Below, piece by piece: positions 28,007 through 37,892 of a stretch of 64,000 bases of DNA; within the stretch, counting starts at the first letter, position 1; the number at the start of each line of letters is the position of its first letter. Source of the stretch: RHLJ01 sp965247355 (GTDB lineage Bacteria; Bacteroidota; Rhodothermia; Balneolales; Balneolaceae). The notes beneath the pieces are model-generated. The model had not been told where the DNA came from. It did no database searches and saw nothing but the letters and a program-made list of their open reading frames with translations. Both the position numbers and the translations under genes were made by a program. Location: NCBI GenBank assembly GCA_965247355.1, contig OZ252011.1, forward strand, positions 806,001 to 870,000. The letters run 5' to 3'.

Positions 28007-29155
28007 TTGACGAAACAAAGACTGGCTATTCTTGGATCAACGGGGTCGATTGGAACTCAGGCATTGGAGATTGTGCGTCAACATCCAGATACCTTTGAGG
28101 TTGTTGCTTTATCTGCAAACACAAACGTTGAGCTACTCACGGAACAAATCAATGAATTTAAGCCAGAATATGGCCTTATTTGTAAAGACATACTATTTAA
28201 AAACCTTAAAGAAGGAGTTCGAACAGATACTAATTTATCTTCCGGGATTAACGAATTAGTACATTTAGTTTCTCTTCCAAATGTAGACACAGTATTAAAT
28301 TGTTTAGTAGGTTTTGCAGGATTTATCCCAACTTTGGCAGCAATTAAACACGGTAAAAAAATTGCATTAGCCAATAAAGAATCTTTAGTAGTTGGTGGGG
28401 AAATAATTTTTGAAGCACTTAAAAGCTCAGCCTCAGAACTCATTCCAATTGATTCAGAACATAGTGCGATGTTGCAATGTTTGGTTGGTGAACCGAAAGA
28501 GAGTATCGAAAAGATAGTAATTACGGCCAGTGGAGGACCTTTTCGGGAGTTTTCAATTGAGCAGATGAAGAATGTTACTAAAGCTCAGGCTCTGAACCAT
28601 CCAAACTGGGAAATGGGTGCTAAAATCACCATCGATTCATCTACCATGATGAATAAGGGACTGGAGATTATTGAGGCTCATTGGTTGTTTGATTTACCGG
28701 TAGAAAAGATCGAACCCGTTATTCATCCCCAGAGTATTATCCATTCAATTGTTACTTTTACAGATGGGTCCAGCAAAGCTCAACTCGGACCTCCGGATAT
28801 GAAGGTGCCGATTATTTATGCTCTCACATATCCCGAACGTCTTCCCCTGGAAACACCAAGGATGGATTGGTCGAAATCACATGAACTCACTTTTGAACCT
28901 GTTGACTATAAACGATTTCCGTGTGTGAAACTTGCTATGGATTCTATCGAATTAGGCGGGATAGCTCCTGCGGTGTTAAATGCTGCAAATGAAGTTGCGG
29001 TACAGCGCTTTTTGAATGAAGAAATTGGTTATATTGATATCCCGAAAATAGTTGAAAAAAGTATAGATAAAATATCCTCTCAACAATCCATTAGTGTTGA
29101 GTTATTAAAAGAAATAGATAAAGAAACGAGAGCATACGCCTCCGGAATAAAGTAA
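28007..29155 (+). CDS. dxr: 1-deoxy-D-xylulose 5-phosphate reductoisomerase
   Basis: Makes 2-C-methyl-D-erythritol 4-phosphate in the non-mevalonate isoprenoid pathway (EC 1.1.1.267). From TTG 28007 it has 382 residues and begins TKQRLAILGSTGSIG, as the family does. An earlier TTG at 27932, overlapping the previous stop, would add 25 basic residues and cannot be excluded. ANKESLVVGGE, the metal site around PIDSEHSAM, and TMMNKGLEIIEAHWLF are conserved motifs. Confidence 0.95.
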   Translation: MTKQRLAILGSTGSIGTQALEIVRQHPDTFEVVALSANTNVELLTEQINEFKPEYGLICKDILFKNLKEGVRTDTNLSSGINELVHLVSLPNVDTVLNCLVGFAGFIPTLAAIKHGKKIALANKESLVVGGEIIFEALKSSASELIPIDSEHSAMLQCLVGEPKESIEKIVITASGGPFREFSIEQMKNVTKAQALNHPNWEMGAKITIDSSTMMNKGLEIIEAHWLFDLPVEKIEPVIHPQSIIHSIVTFTDGSSKAQLGPPDMKVPIIYALTYPERLPLETPRMDWSKSHELTFEPVDYKRFPCVKLAMDSIELGGIAPAVLNAANEVAVQRFLNEEIGYIDIPKIVEKSIDKISSQQSISVELLKEIDKETRAYASGIK

Positions 29156-29156
29156 T

Positions 29157-30485
29157 ATGGAAATTGTAGACATTTTAAAAACCATTGGAATTTTCATGGG
29201 AGCACTTATGATTTTAGTGTTCATCCATGAGCTGGGACATTTTCTCGCAGCAAAACTTTTCGGAATGAGAGTTGAACGATTCTCAGTTGGATTTCCTCCA
29301 CGAATCTGGGGGTTTCAGAAAGGAGATACTGATTATTGTATTGGTGCCACTCCTCTTGGCGGATATGTAAAAATATCCGGAATGGTAGATGAAAGTATGG
29401 ATACCGAGTTCTTAGAGAAAGAACCTGAACCATGGGAATACAGAAGTAAGCCAGTGTGGCAACGAATGATTGTAATTACAGCCGGAGTAATCTTTAATAT
29501 GATTCTGGCCTTTTTTATTTTTACAGGAATGACTTGGTCTGATGGGAAAGTTGTCTTCTCAATAGAACAAAAAAATGGTATTTATATTGATGAAGCTTCA
29601 ATTCTTTATGAACTTGGCTTCAGGAATAATGATAAGATTATAGGTGTAAATGGAGAAGAGGTAGAACATTTTAATGATTTAGTATCTCCATCAGCAATCA
29701 CATCCTCGAATTTATTTTATACGGTAATTAGAGATGGTAGTCCAGTCGATATCCAAGTTCCTTCCAGTTTCTTGGATAGTATTCAAACAAGGGGTTTTAT
29801 GGATTTAGAACATCTATTACCTTCCAGGATTGCCCAGGTTGTAGGAGATTCTCCAGCAGAAAAAGCCGGATTACTGGAAGGCGATTTAATTATTGAAGCA
29901 GATGGTTTAGAAATTAACTCGTGGAATGGTTTGGTTTATGCAATTGAAAACTCTGGATCAAAAATGGATATAGTAGTTGTAAGAGAAAGAGATACCTTAT
30001 TAGTTCCAGTAATTCCTAGTGAGGCAAAGAAAATTGGTATCGCCGGGAGAAATGTAAATACTTTGAATTATGATCTAGTTGATTATGACTTGTTTGCTTC
30101 AATAGGAGAAGGATGGAATCAAACATGGGAACAAACTACTGGAATAATTGGCGGGTTTGCCAGAATGATTTCCGGGGATATTTCAGTTCGGCAAAATCTG
30201 GGTGGACCAATTGCTATAGCAAGTATTACTCGTGAAGCTACAGATCAGTCTGGATGGAGAGGCTTTTGGCAAATCACTGCATTGCTAAGCATTACCCTTG
30301 CCATCATGAATATACTTCCAATTCCTGCACTTGATGGTGGACATTTAGTATTTCTTATTTACGAGGGAATCGTACGCAAAGAGCCATCAGAAAAGGTGAA
30401 GATTGTTGCTCAAAATATTGGGTTTATTGTTTTGCTTACCTTAATGGTGTTTGTGATTTTCAATGATGTACTGAAGTACTTTTAA
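29157..30485 (+). CDS. rseP: Site-2 intramembrane metalloprotease RseP
   Basis: 442 residues. Zinc motif HELGH (His24, Glu25, His28) lies in the first membrane segment and the third ligand is in ALDGGH (Asp393) near the C-terminus. Two PDZ-like regions lie between them (about 125-205 and 215-290; the second has SPAEKAGLLEGDLI). The protease cleaves anti-sigma factors or signal-peptide remnants inside the inner membrane. One base separates it from dxr, a pairing common in many bacteria. Confidence 0.95.
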   Translation: MEIVDILKTIGIFMGALMILVFIHELGHFLAAKLFGMRVERFSVGFPPRIWGFQKGDTDYCIGATPLGGYVKISGMVDESMDTEFLEKEPEPWEYRSKPVWQRMIVITAGVIFNMILAFFIFTGMTWSDGKVVFSIEQKNGIYIDEASILYELGFRNNDKIIGVNGEEVEHFNDLVSPSAITSSNLFYTVIRDGSPVDIQVPSSFLDSIQTRGFMDLEHLLPSRIAQVVGDSPAEKAGLLEGDLIIEADGLEINSWNGLVYAIENSGSKMDIVVVRERDTLLVPVIPSEAKKIGIAGRNVNTLNYDLVDYDLFASIGEGWNQTWEQTTGIIGGFARMISGDISVRQNLGGPIAIASITREATDQSGWRGFWQITALLSITLAIMNILPIPALDGGHLVFLIYEGIVRKEPSEKVKIVAQNIGFIVLLTLMVFVIFNDVLKYF

Positions 30486-30486
30486 T

Positions 30487-31137
30487 ATGTTTGCACGCGA
30501 AGGTTACCCAACTATGACTCTGGCTACAATTGTATTAGCTGTGGTCGTTTATATTACATTCAATTTCCTTCCTGAATGGCTTGCCTACATACTGTCCGGT
30601 GGTGTAGCTGTTTTATGGGGGATCGTAATTTATTTCTTCAGAGATCCCGAGCGGGAAACCCCGGAGGGAGAAAACCTCATCATTTCCCCGGCAGATGGTA
30701 AAGTTGTACTCATTAAAGAAATAGAAGAAGATGTATATCTTAAAACTAAAGCAACCCAAATTAGTATTTTTCTATCACCGTTAAACGTACATATAAATCG
30801 AAATCCTATTTCCGGAAAACTTGAGTATCTGAAATATCACCCCGGTAAGTATCTCATGGCCTGGGACGAAAATGCATCGATTGAGAATGAAAGAGCCGAT
30901 TTTGGAGTGCTTCATCAGTCGGGAACCAAATTATTCTTTAAGCAAATTACAGGTTTTCTGGCTCGAAGGATTGTATATCATATTAAAGAAGGAGATGAAC
31001 TTATAGCGGGTGATCGTTTTGGCATGATGAAGTTTGGTAGTCGTATGGATGTGATTGTTCCTGATAATGTTGAAATTCACATAAAAGAAGGGGATCGTAC
31101 CTGGGCAGGACAGTCAATTTTGGGACAGATTAACTAG
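30487..31137 (+). CDS. psd: Phosphatidylserine decarboxylase proenzyme, archaeal (short) type
   Basis: Makes phosphatidylethanolamine from phosphatidylserine (EC 4.1.1.65). 216 residues, the short PSD-A form. An N-terminal membrane hairpin (about 10-50) precedes SPADGKVV near 62. Self-cleavage to the pyruvoyl subunit would occur at Gly184-Ser185 in KFGSRMDV. It sits directly before pssA, the preceding step. Confidence 0.95.
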   Translation: MFAREGYPTMTLATIVLAVVVYITFNFLPEWLAYILSGGVAVLWGIVIYFFRDPERETPEGENLIISPADGKVVLIKEIEEDVYLKTKATQISIFLSPLNVHINRNPISGKLEYLKYHPGKYLMAWDENASIENERADFGVLHQSGTKLFFKQITGFLARRIVYHIKEGDELIAGDRFGMMKFGSRMDVIVPDNVEIHIKEGDRTWAGQSILGQIN

Positions 31138-31138
31138 T

Positions 31139-31966
31139 ATGAAATATCCAATCCAGAAGAAATACAACAGCTTTAAGAAGAAGAGGGAGCTAATTAAGGA
31201 AAGTAAGCCTCCGGTTAATAAGCGAATTGCTGTACCGAGTTTCTTCACTTTAATGAATCTTTTTTCCGGATTTCTAGCAATTATTTCTATTGCCGAAGGT
31301 AATTTATTTCGTGGAGCCTGGCTGATTATGGCTGCCGGAATGTTTGATGTATTTGACGGACTTATGGCCCGACTAGCCAACGCAGATAGTGATTTTGGTA
31401 TAGAACTCGATTCACTGAGTGATATGGTTTCTTTTGGAGTTGCACCCGGATTTTTAATTTATACTTTTAGCCTCAATGAATATGGTTTGCTGGGTGTGTT
31501 GGTAAGTGCAGTTCCACCGCTTTGTGGAGCAGTTCGGCTCGCTCGTTTTAATGTAAATGCACGTCTGCAACCATCTGCTGGTTATTTTATAGGCTTACCA
31601 ATTCCATCTGTGGCAATTATACTGGTTGCTTTCTTTCTCACGTTCAGAGATAATTTATATCTCTTTGACTTTTTTAAGAATGGGGTAAACAGTGTTCTAA
31701 TTCCTGTTGTAGTGATTGTCTCTTTTCTGATGGTAAGTACCATTCAATTCGAGAAAATCCCTCGTTTTGATAAGGAATCGATCAAGAACAAAAAGTGGTC
31801 ATTTCTACTATTCCTTATCTATCTGATTCTGATCGTTACTTTTCAGGAATATGGACTGATGGCCGTAATTTTGATCTATATTTTCAGAGCAATAGTGACT
31901 GCGGCATTTAAATTCTTTAGTTCTGACTACACCGGGGAAGGGGAACCTTTTCAGGATTACAGTTAA
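31139..31966 (+). CDS. pssA: CDP-diacylglycerol-serine O-phosphatidyltransferase
   Basis: Makes phosphatidylserine from CDP-diacylglycerol (EC 2.7.8.8). 275 residues with several membrane segments. The CDP-alcohol phosphotransferase motif is complete: Asp73, Gly74, Ala77, Arg78, Gly87, Asp91 and Asp95. One base after psd, giving a phospholipid pair at the end of the aroE-dxr-rseP run. The 3' end overlaps the convergent glycosyltransferase gene by four bases. Confidence 0.95.
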   Translation: MKYPIQKKYNSFKKKRELIKESKPPVNKRIAVPSFFTLMNLFSGFLAIISIAEGNLFRGAWLIMAAGMFDVFDGLMARLANADSDFGIELDSLSDMVSFGVAPGFLIYTFSLNEYGLLGVLVSAVPPLCGAVRLARFNVNARLQPSAGYFIGLPIPSVAIILVAFFLTFRDNLYLFDFFKNGVNSVLIPVVVIVSFLMVSTIQFEKIPRFDKESIKNKKWSFLLFLIYLILIVTFQEYGLMAVILIYIFRAIVTAAFKFFSSDYTGEGEPFQDYS

Positions 31967-32982
31967 AGCTGTTTATAAGCTTCCAGAGTTTTTTTACCAA
32001 CTTCATCCCAGGAGTAATTCTCAAGAATATGATTCTTAAGAATTGTGCTTTTATCCCTATTGAGTGATGAATTTACGGCTCTTACAATTGAATCGGTTGA
32101 TTCGGGGTTTAAATATTCTGCCCAATCTTGAAAATAATATTTGGTACCACCTTTTTCTGTAATTGCAATATTAGCACCAGAAAGAGCAGCTTCCATCGCA
32201 GCAATTCCAGGGGTCTCATATAATGAAGGAAGTACAAAAGTATGACATGCAGCGTAAGCCGAAGATAATAACTCTGAGTTGTGATCGAGTGTATCAATGA
32301 AAGTTACATTTCCTGCATCATTAGCATATTTTTTACATTTTTGGCCGTATTCATCATCATATAATGAACCAATAATGACTATCGGAGCTTTTATTTTTGG
32401 GGCAGCTTCAAGTAGTTTGATGATGTTTTTTCTGGAGGCTCCGGCCTGACCTGCAAAGAGAACAAAATCTTTTTGACCATATTTTTCTATAAACAAATCA
32501 GGGGTTGAGTTTTTAAAACGAGTTTCTACTCCGTTAGGAACAACCAGAATTTTAGAAGATTTGATGCCAAATCCCTTTTCAATCAGATCTGCCTCAGCAG
32601 AAGTATTAGGGAGAACCAGATCCGCAGTTTTACATGCTTCTGCTTTTATCCCGAAATCAGAGCGTATTCCGGATCCTACTTTCGATAGCATTTTTTCCGC
32701 TTTCAGGCTCGAAGCAATAGTTGTTGCCGATCGGCTTGAAAAGAAAACAGGGGAGAGCACCGTTTTGAATCCTAATTCAGAGCAGCGCATTAATATACCA
32801 AGAGTATCGGGTCCGGCAACGAATATGTGAATGACATCCGCTTGTATTCCTTCCTGCCAGGGAGATACAAACTCAACTTTGACATTCTGCTTCTTCAGAG
32901 CTTCAGCTGTTTGAAGTACTTGTGTACGAACACCGCCATTTACGGCAGCGATACCTAATGGTGCAACAAATCCTATCTTCAT
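31963..32982 (-). CDS. Glycosyltransferase family 4 (GT-B) protein
   Basis: 339 residues. The N-terminal half has the GT-B acceptor domain with GIAAVNGGVRTQVLQTAEALKK near the start. The C-terminal nucleotide-sugar domain has FVLFAGQAGASRKNIIKLLEAA and the family-4 motif LPSLYETPGIAAMEAAL, with its conserved Glu residues. It is the last gene of an eight-gene minus-strand run that assembles a surface glycan. Sugar donor unknown. Confidence 0.88.
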   Translation of the reverse strand: MKIGFVAPLGIAAVNGGVRTQVLQTAEALKKQNVKVEFVSPWQEGIQADVIHIFVAGPDTLGILMRCSELGFKTVLSPVFFSSRSATTIASSLKAEKMLSKVGSGIRSDFGIKAEACKTADLVLPNTSAEADLIEKGFGIKSSKILVVPNGVETRFKNSTPDLFIEKYGQKDFVLFAGQAGASRKNIIKLLEAAPKIKAPIVIIGSLYDDEYGQKCKKYANDAGNVTFIDTLDHNSELLSSAYAACHTFVLPSLYETPGIAAMEAALSGANIAITEKGGTKYYFQDWAEYLNPESTDSIVRAVNSSLNRDKSTILKNHILENYSWDEVGKKTLEAYKQL

Positions 32983-34523
32983 AGTTTAATTCGGTTCTTC
33001 CAATCCAGCAAAGAGGTTTTTATGAGCTGAAGTTTATCGTCTTTTAGCTCTCTAATCTGTGATTCTGTTAACTTCTCAGATTCCTCATGATACTTAAATT
33101 CACCCGAACTTGTAATTTCATTATCGTCATTCGCTTTAATCAATTCGAAAGAAGTATGTGAATTTGAAATCTGAATATGGAGATCTCCTAGATCTCCTGT
33201 AAAGCTTAATGCGTTGTTCTCTGTTTCAATAGATGCCGTAAATGGAGTATCAATTCTTTTCTTCCAGAAAGAAGCATAATCGATGAAACTGAGCTTAGTT
33301 AATCCCAGATCATTTACTTTAGAAAAAATATCATTCCAGATTTCAGTACCTGGTTGTAGCGGGTGATGATAGAATACTACATTATGATGCCTGTTCAGCT
33401 TCTGTGACATTATCTCTGTGAAATACTCATTCATCTCTTCGAATGAGACGTCTTTTCGATTCAAACTTCCAGTACAAATAGGATGAATGGGTATTTGAAG
33501 AGTATCCGTTTCTTCTCCATTATGAATCGGATAAAAGGGTAATCCATCATAACCAACAGTAAATTCAGAACTGTAATTAAATTCAAATTTTCTGAGAACA
33601 TCAGCCAAAGTTTCATTCCAAATTCCATAAGGAACACAAAAACCTTCCGGAGTTAAGCCGGTATCTTTTAGGAGCTGAAGTCCCTTTTCTATGTTATTAA
33701 ACACATGCTCATACGAGGTGGAGGTGCCATGTTCATAGCCGTGAAGAGCAATTTCATGTCCTTCTAAGTCACGAAATAAGTTAAGCCAATCTTCGTGTGC
33801 CTGAACATGAAGAAACCAAGTCATAGGAATTTTATGAGTCTTTCCAATTTTATACAGAGACTCAATTGATTCTTTATCTCCAAAATCGCTATCAATTCGG
33901 AAAGCGAATACGGGTTTTTCTTTTGGGGATATCCACTTACACGCAAAAGGGAGTCCTTGCTGGAAATGAAGTTCTTTAAGTAAGGAAGTAATTAAATCAA
34001 TCAGAGTATCTTTGGAGACTTTGTTTACTAATTCATCCGGGTGTTTATCTTTTTTGAAGTAGAAACGTTTGCGTATATACTCGTTACTAGCAATTAATTC
34101 ATCTGGATTGACTCCCAAATTGCAGACAATTCCTTTTTCGATTTTCTCAAAATCTATGAGTCCATCAAAATTTGTTTGGCCATTATATAAATGTGCTTCT
34201 GCATAGATGTCCAGATGCGAAATATGATCTAGAAATGGAATATTCCCGTTGTTTTTGATGCTCTTAACCTTTCTTGTAACGGTAAATCGGGCATGGGAGA
34301 AGGTATCTCCATCAGGAGTTTCCAGGATTGATCCACCCGCATCATTAAATATATGTAACTCATGTTCAACTTCTTCGGAGACTGTATTATTGATTATTAT
34401 TACTGAATAGGAGGCTATTAAGTCACCAAATTCTGCAACTTCTTTATACCAAACTCCGATTTGGTCCAGAATTGATTTCCAGCCGGGAGTTAATTCAATA
34501 ATTCCAATACAAAGCTTTTTCAA
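32979..34523 (-). CDS. Polysaccharide deacetylase (NodB-like) domain protein
   Basis: 514 residues. The central NodB-type domain has the metal motif Asp211/Asp213 (FRIDSDFGD) and His261/His265 (HGYEH), then CVPYGIWNE in place of the usual arginine motif. About 195 residues precede it and about 100 follow; these have no family I recognise. It probably trims N-acetyl groups of a surface polysaccharide. The TTG start overlaps the flippase stop by four bases (TTGA), and the 3' end overlaps the GT4 gene by four bases. Confidence 0.82.
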   Translation of the reverse strand: MKKLCIGIIELTPGWKSILDQIGVWYKEVAEFGDLIASYSVIIINNTVSEEVEHELHIFNDAGGSILETPDGDTFSHARFTVTRKVKSIKNNGNIPFLDHISHLDIYAEAHLYNGQTNFDGLIDFEKIEKGIVCNLGVNPDELIASNEYIRKRFYFKKDKHPDELVNKVSKDTLIDLITSLLKELHFQQGLPFACKWISPKEKPVFAFRIDSDFGDKESIESLYKIGKTHKIPMTWFLHVQAHEDWLNLFRDLEGHEIALHGYEHGTSTSYEHVFNNIEKGLQLLKDTGLTPEGFCVPYGIWNETLADVLRKFEFNYSSEFTVGYDGLPFYPIHNGEETDTLQIPIHPICTGSLNRKDVSFEEMNEYFTEIMSQKLNRHHNVVFYHHPLQPGTEIWNDIFSKVNDLGLTKLSFIDYASFWKKRIDTPFTASIETENNALSFTGDLGDLHIQISNSHTSFELIKANDDNEITSSGEFKYHEESEKLTESQIRELKDDKLQLIKTSLLDWKNRIKL

Positions 34524-35923
34524 TGGACTAATTTTTCTTTAAGCCATAAAAGATGGCTCACATTAATAACTCTAAATAGCATTATGCCTGGAACAAATAG
34601 TGCAACGGCAACAAAGGCTTCAAACAATACTGGGAAATCGACTTTTAAAGAAAAGATATAAAGCAGAGCGCCTAAAGTTAATGATATGATAATTGGGAAT
34701 GTGGCTTGTAGTTCTGTGTGCTTATTAAACCAGTAAAGTGCTAAACCTGTAAATATCATTTCTGATATGGATACAGCATAAACCACATTAATAAGTTCTT
34801 CGGTAAAGGCTGTAGCACAAATCAGAAGGATAGAAATAATACCTCCGGTGAAAGTGGAATTAAAAAAATGTCGGTCTTCACCTATAGCAACCAACCCAAA
34901 AGCAAAAATACTGTGCAGGAAAGTAAAGAATAATAAGATCGTTAAAACAGGTAAGTAGACAGCACTTTCTGCATATTCAGAACTAAAAACCACGGATATT
35001 ATTAACGGTGAAGCAATAGCAATGAATAAAGCTAAAGTCCCACCAAAGAGAAGCATAATTCTGGATACCTTTTGGAGGTTAATTTTTGCCGCATTTTGGT
35101 TTGAAACCCATTGTGCAGACAAATTTGGAAGTAAAAGATTTACAAAAATTCTATCTACCATCATCGCAATAAAGATGATTTTTATTGCAGCTCCATAAAT
35201 TCCGGCATCTTTTGTAGTTAAGAATATCCCAATTACAATTGGAGGTAACAGTTGAAGTGTTTGGGTGAAAAAACTCCCGCTCCCAATCGTAAAAGCAGAA
35301 CTAAGCAAGTCCTTATACAAAGATAATCCCCGGGAGGGTAAAGTGAATGGTTTTTCTTTAATTGAAAATATCATGAACAATAAAGCTGCAGCAGATGCGC
35401 CACAAATGAAAAGTATTGGAATCTTATTTAGGTCTGCTGGTGAATGCACAAAAATCAGAACCAGGATCAGGTATGTTGAATTATTAAGAATCTTGGAGAA
35501 TGCTACTTTACCAAAGTGTTGTCGGGCATTGTAATACCACTCAAGAATAAACGTATACGGAATCAATGCAAATGCGAAACTTAAGATGATGGTCTGTTGA
35601 ATTGATGGAAGATTTAAATGCGGGACAGTGATAAATGCAACACCTAGTACCAATGAATTTAGAATAATTTTCAGAATGAAAATCTCACGAGCTCTGAATA
35701 CTCGTTTATTGGGCTCTTTAGCAATTTCTCTAATACCAATATTTGTTAAGCCTAAATCGGCTAACCAATTTCCGTAGCCTAAAAAAGATAACGCTACAAG
35801 TATAACGCCAAAAGAATCAGCCCCTAAAACCCTGGCCAAATAAATTGTAGATATAAAACTTATACCACGACCAAAAATATCCCCGAAAGCTATTTGTGCT
35901 ATTTTTTGAGTGAGTTTACTCAT
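34520..35923 (-). CDS. Oligosaccharide flippase (Wzx/MATE-like polysaccharide exporter)
   Basis: 467 residues with about 12-14 hydrophobic membrane segments. The start, with KIAQIAFGDIFGRGISFIST and TIYLARVLGADSFGVILVA, is typical of the polysaccharide biosynthesis family that flips lipid-linked oligosaccharides across the inner membrane. A TTG three bases upstream of ATG 35923 is also open. It lies between a glycosyltransferase and a deacetylase gene. No Wzy polymerase or ligase was recognised nearby. Confidence 0.92.
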   Translation of the reverse strand: MSKLTQKIAQIAFGDIFGRGISFISTIYLARVLGADSFGVILVALSFLGYGNWLADLGLTNIGIREIAKEPNKRVFRAREIFILKIILNSLVLGVAFITVPHLNLPSIQQTIILSFAFALIPYTFILEWYYNARQHFGKVAFSKILNNSTYLILVLIFVHSPADLNKIPILFICGASAAALLFMIFSIKEKPFTLPSRGLSLYKDLLSSAFTIGSGSFFTQTLQLLPPIVIGIFLTTKDAGIYGAAIKIIFIAMMVDRIFVNLLLPNLSAQWVSNQNAAKINLQKVSRIMLLFGGTLALFIAIASPLIISVVFSSEYAESAVYLPVLTILLFFTFLHSIFAFGLVAIGEDRHFFNSTFTGGIISILLICATAFTEELINVVYAVSISEMIFTGLALYWFNKHTELQATFPIIISLTLGALLYIFSLKVDFPVLFEAFVAVALFVPGIMLFRVINVSHLLWLKEKLVH

Positions 35924-36935
35924 CAACTTTATGATTCAGTTCAGATTGGATAAAGCTCAGTAATTCTTTTTTGGTGGTAAAAAGAGAAACATCCTTATGA
36001 TCTTTAAGCTCATGAAGATCTCCTTTATCTGGGGCGATGATTCTCTTTTTGTATGCCAAAGCCATTTGGGCTCCACCCGAAGATAGGATTTCATTGTAGT
36101 TGAATAGGCATACATCCGCAGAGTTCAAAAGTAGGGGATAGTGCTCTTCAGGAATAAAAGAGGGGATATAAAGCACCCTTGAATCTTCTATTGTTTTTTC
36201 AACAATAAATTTGTGTAATTGTTCATGTCCTTTTTTCACATATCCAGCAATCACAAATGTAAAACCTCTTTTTAGAGGCAACATCATATCAATAAGTTCC
36301 CTTATTCCTTTATACTCACTGACCCCTCCAAAAATCAGAAAAACAGGAGATTTAAGAAAGGTTCTTCCATTTCCATAATGAGACAAAAATTCCTCCTTGG
36401 CCTTATCCCGGTCTGTAATTTCAGATGGGAAGTCGGGATGTTTAAGGACAACTATTTTACTGGGAGAGACTTCATAGTAGTTACTTACTAATTCAACAGA
36501 GTTAGTCGTATGCACGTGAATGAGGGACGCTTTTCTTGCCATCCATTTATGAATACTTAAATGAAGATTCAGAAACTTCTGATCGTGTGGTTTAAGATTG
36601 TGAACAGTCCAGATAATTGTTCCCCCGAATAGACTATAAAGTGCAATGCAAAATAGCTTGTAAGGCATTCCCAGAAGTGCTTTGGTATCCTGAAATTCAA
36701 GCCAGTGATAATGGAGAATAGTATTTTTTGAAATGATGGATTTTAACACAAACCGAAAGTGACCAAATACACTTATGCTTTCAACAGCAATCTTTTGATC
36801 ATCAATAAGGTCTCTATAAAGAAGAAATAGATAATCGGTTTTAGGGAATGAATATCTGATCAAAGGGACAATAAACACAGTTTCGATGTGCTCGTTTACC
36901 CTCGAATAAAGCTCCTTAAGAGATGAGACCTCCAT
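35916..36935 (-). CDS. Glycosyltransferase (GT-B, GT4-like)
   Basis: 339 residues. The N-terminal half contains a hydrophobic segment (FCIALYSLFGGTIIWTVHNL) of the kind seen in membrane-associated GTs. The C-terminal half has the donor-site pattern VFLIFGGVSEYKGIRELIDM and a conserved region LNSADVCLFNYNEILSSGGAQMALAY. Donor and acceptor unknown. It begins 15 bases after the PorQ-like gene stop and overlaps the flippase start. Confidence 0.82.
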   Translation of the reverse strand: MEVSSLKELYSRVNEHIETVFIVPLIRYSFPKTDYLFLLYRDLIDDQKIAVESISVFGHFRFVLKSIISKNTILHYHWLEFQDTKALLGMPYKLFCIALYSLFGGTIIWTVHNLKPHDQKFLNLHLSIHKWMARKASLIHVHTTNSVELVSNYYEVSPSKIVVLKHPDFPSEITDRDKAKEEFLSHYGNGRTFLKSPVFLIFGGVSEYKGIRELIDMMLPLKRGFTFVIAGYVKKGHEQLHKFIVEKTIEDSRVLYIPSFIPEEHYPLLLNSADVCLFNYNEILSSGGAQMALAYKKRIIAPDKGDLHELKDHKDVSLFTTKKELLSFIQSELNHKVDE

Positions 36936-36950
36936 AAAAAGATGTGTTCC

Positions 36951-37892
36951 CTACAATTGATATTGAATACCAATTGAATGTACAGTTCCAAAACCTGTAT
37001 TAAAAGGAATAAGTGCGTAGTTAAATGTTACTTTTTCTGTAATGATACCCGCACCAAAAGAGACAGGCCGGGTATTATCTCCGGTTTTATATCCACTGTT
37101 TACTTGAACTACATCAGCGATAATCAAAGAAATACCAAGGTTCAGATAGTTTTCATCCGGATTATAATCTTTGTAGCTGTTTGATTCTGAATAATCAATA
37201 GGAATTATATAATCGGCCATCAAAGTAATTAAAATAGGCAGGTCAGGACTTTTCATATGGGTGAATTCCATGATATCAGCAGCAATTCCAAGATTGAAAC
37301 TTGTAGGTAATTCTGTCGCAACCTGATTAAGATTTTCCATTTCTCCAAGGTTAACTAAGGATGTGCCAACCCTAATCCGGTCTTTAAACAGGGAGCTTGC
37401 AAGCCCTAAACTAACAGCATAACCATTCGCCCGATAAGGAAATATCTCTTCATTTAGGTAATGACCCGAAATTCCAGCAGAAAAGTATTTGAAGTCATAA
37501 GCATAGGCACCGGAGATAGAAACATATTGTATAGAAAAATCTCCATTTGATTCTCCCGGACTGTCACGCTGTTCAAATCCTGAAACCCCACTGGTATAAA
37601 AGGAAAAGGCTACTGCACGACTATTTTTTTTAAGATTAATCCCACCGAAGAGATTATTAGAGTCTGAAATCCAGTTTGTATAACCCAGACTTATTGATGA
37701 ATTTTTGCTCAATGCCAACAAAGCAGGGTTTGTAAAAAGAGAGGGGGCTCCATTCGGAGTTGCTAAAGAAGTTTCAGAGCGTGCTAATTCGGATGCTGTA
37801 GGGCCAATTTCCAAAAGCTTTAATCCGCTTTGTTGAGCATAAAGGATGCCGGGAATAAGAACAGTTAGGAGAATAAGAGTAATTCTTTTCAT
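36951..37892 (-). CDS. PorV/PorQ-family outer-membrane beta-barrel protein
   Basis: 313 residues with a signal peptide (ending LYAQQ). Tandem amphipathic beta strands end in an aromatic/hydrophobic C-terminus (IQYQL), as expected for an outer-membrane FadL-like barrel. NGAPSLFTNPALLALSKNSSISLGYTNW is the PorV/PorQ type of N-terminal hatch. PorV shuttles T9SS substrates and PorQ takes part in the attachment complex; which one this resembles more cannot be settled by eye. It overlaps the second barrel gene by four bases. Confidence 0.82.
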   Translation of the reverse strand: MKRITLILLTVLIPGILYAQQSGLKLLEIGPTASELARSETSLATPNGAPSLFTNPALLALSKNSSISLGYTNWISDSNNLFGGINLKKNSRAVAFSFYTSGVSGFEQRDSPGESNGDFSIQYVSISGAYAYDFKYFSAGISGHYLNEEIFPYRANGYAVSLGLASSLFKDRIRVGTSLVNLGEMENLNQVATELPTSFNLGIAADIMEFTHMKSPDLPILITLMADYIIPIDYSESNSYKDYNPDENYLNLGISLIIADVVQVNSGYKTGDNTRPVSFGAGIITEKVTFNYALIPFNTGFGTVHSIGIQYQL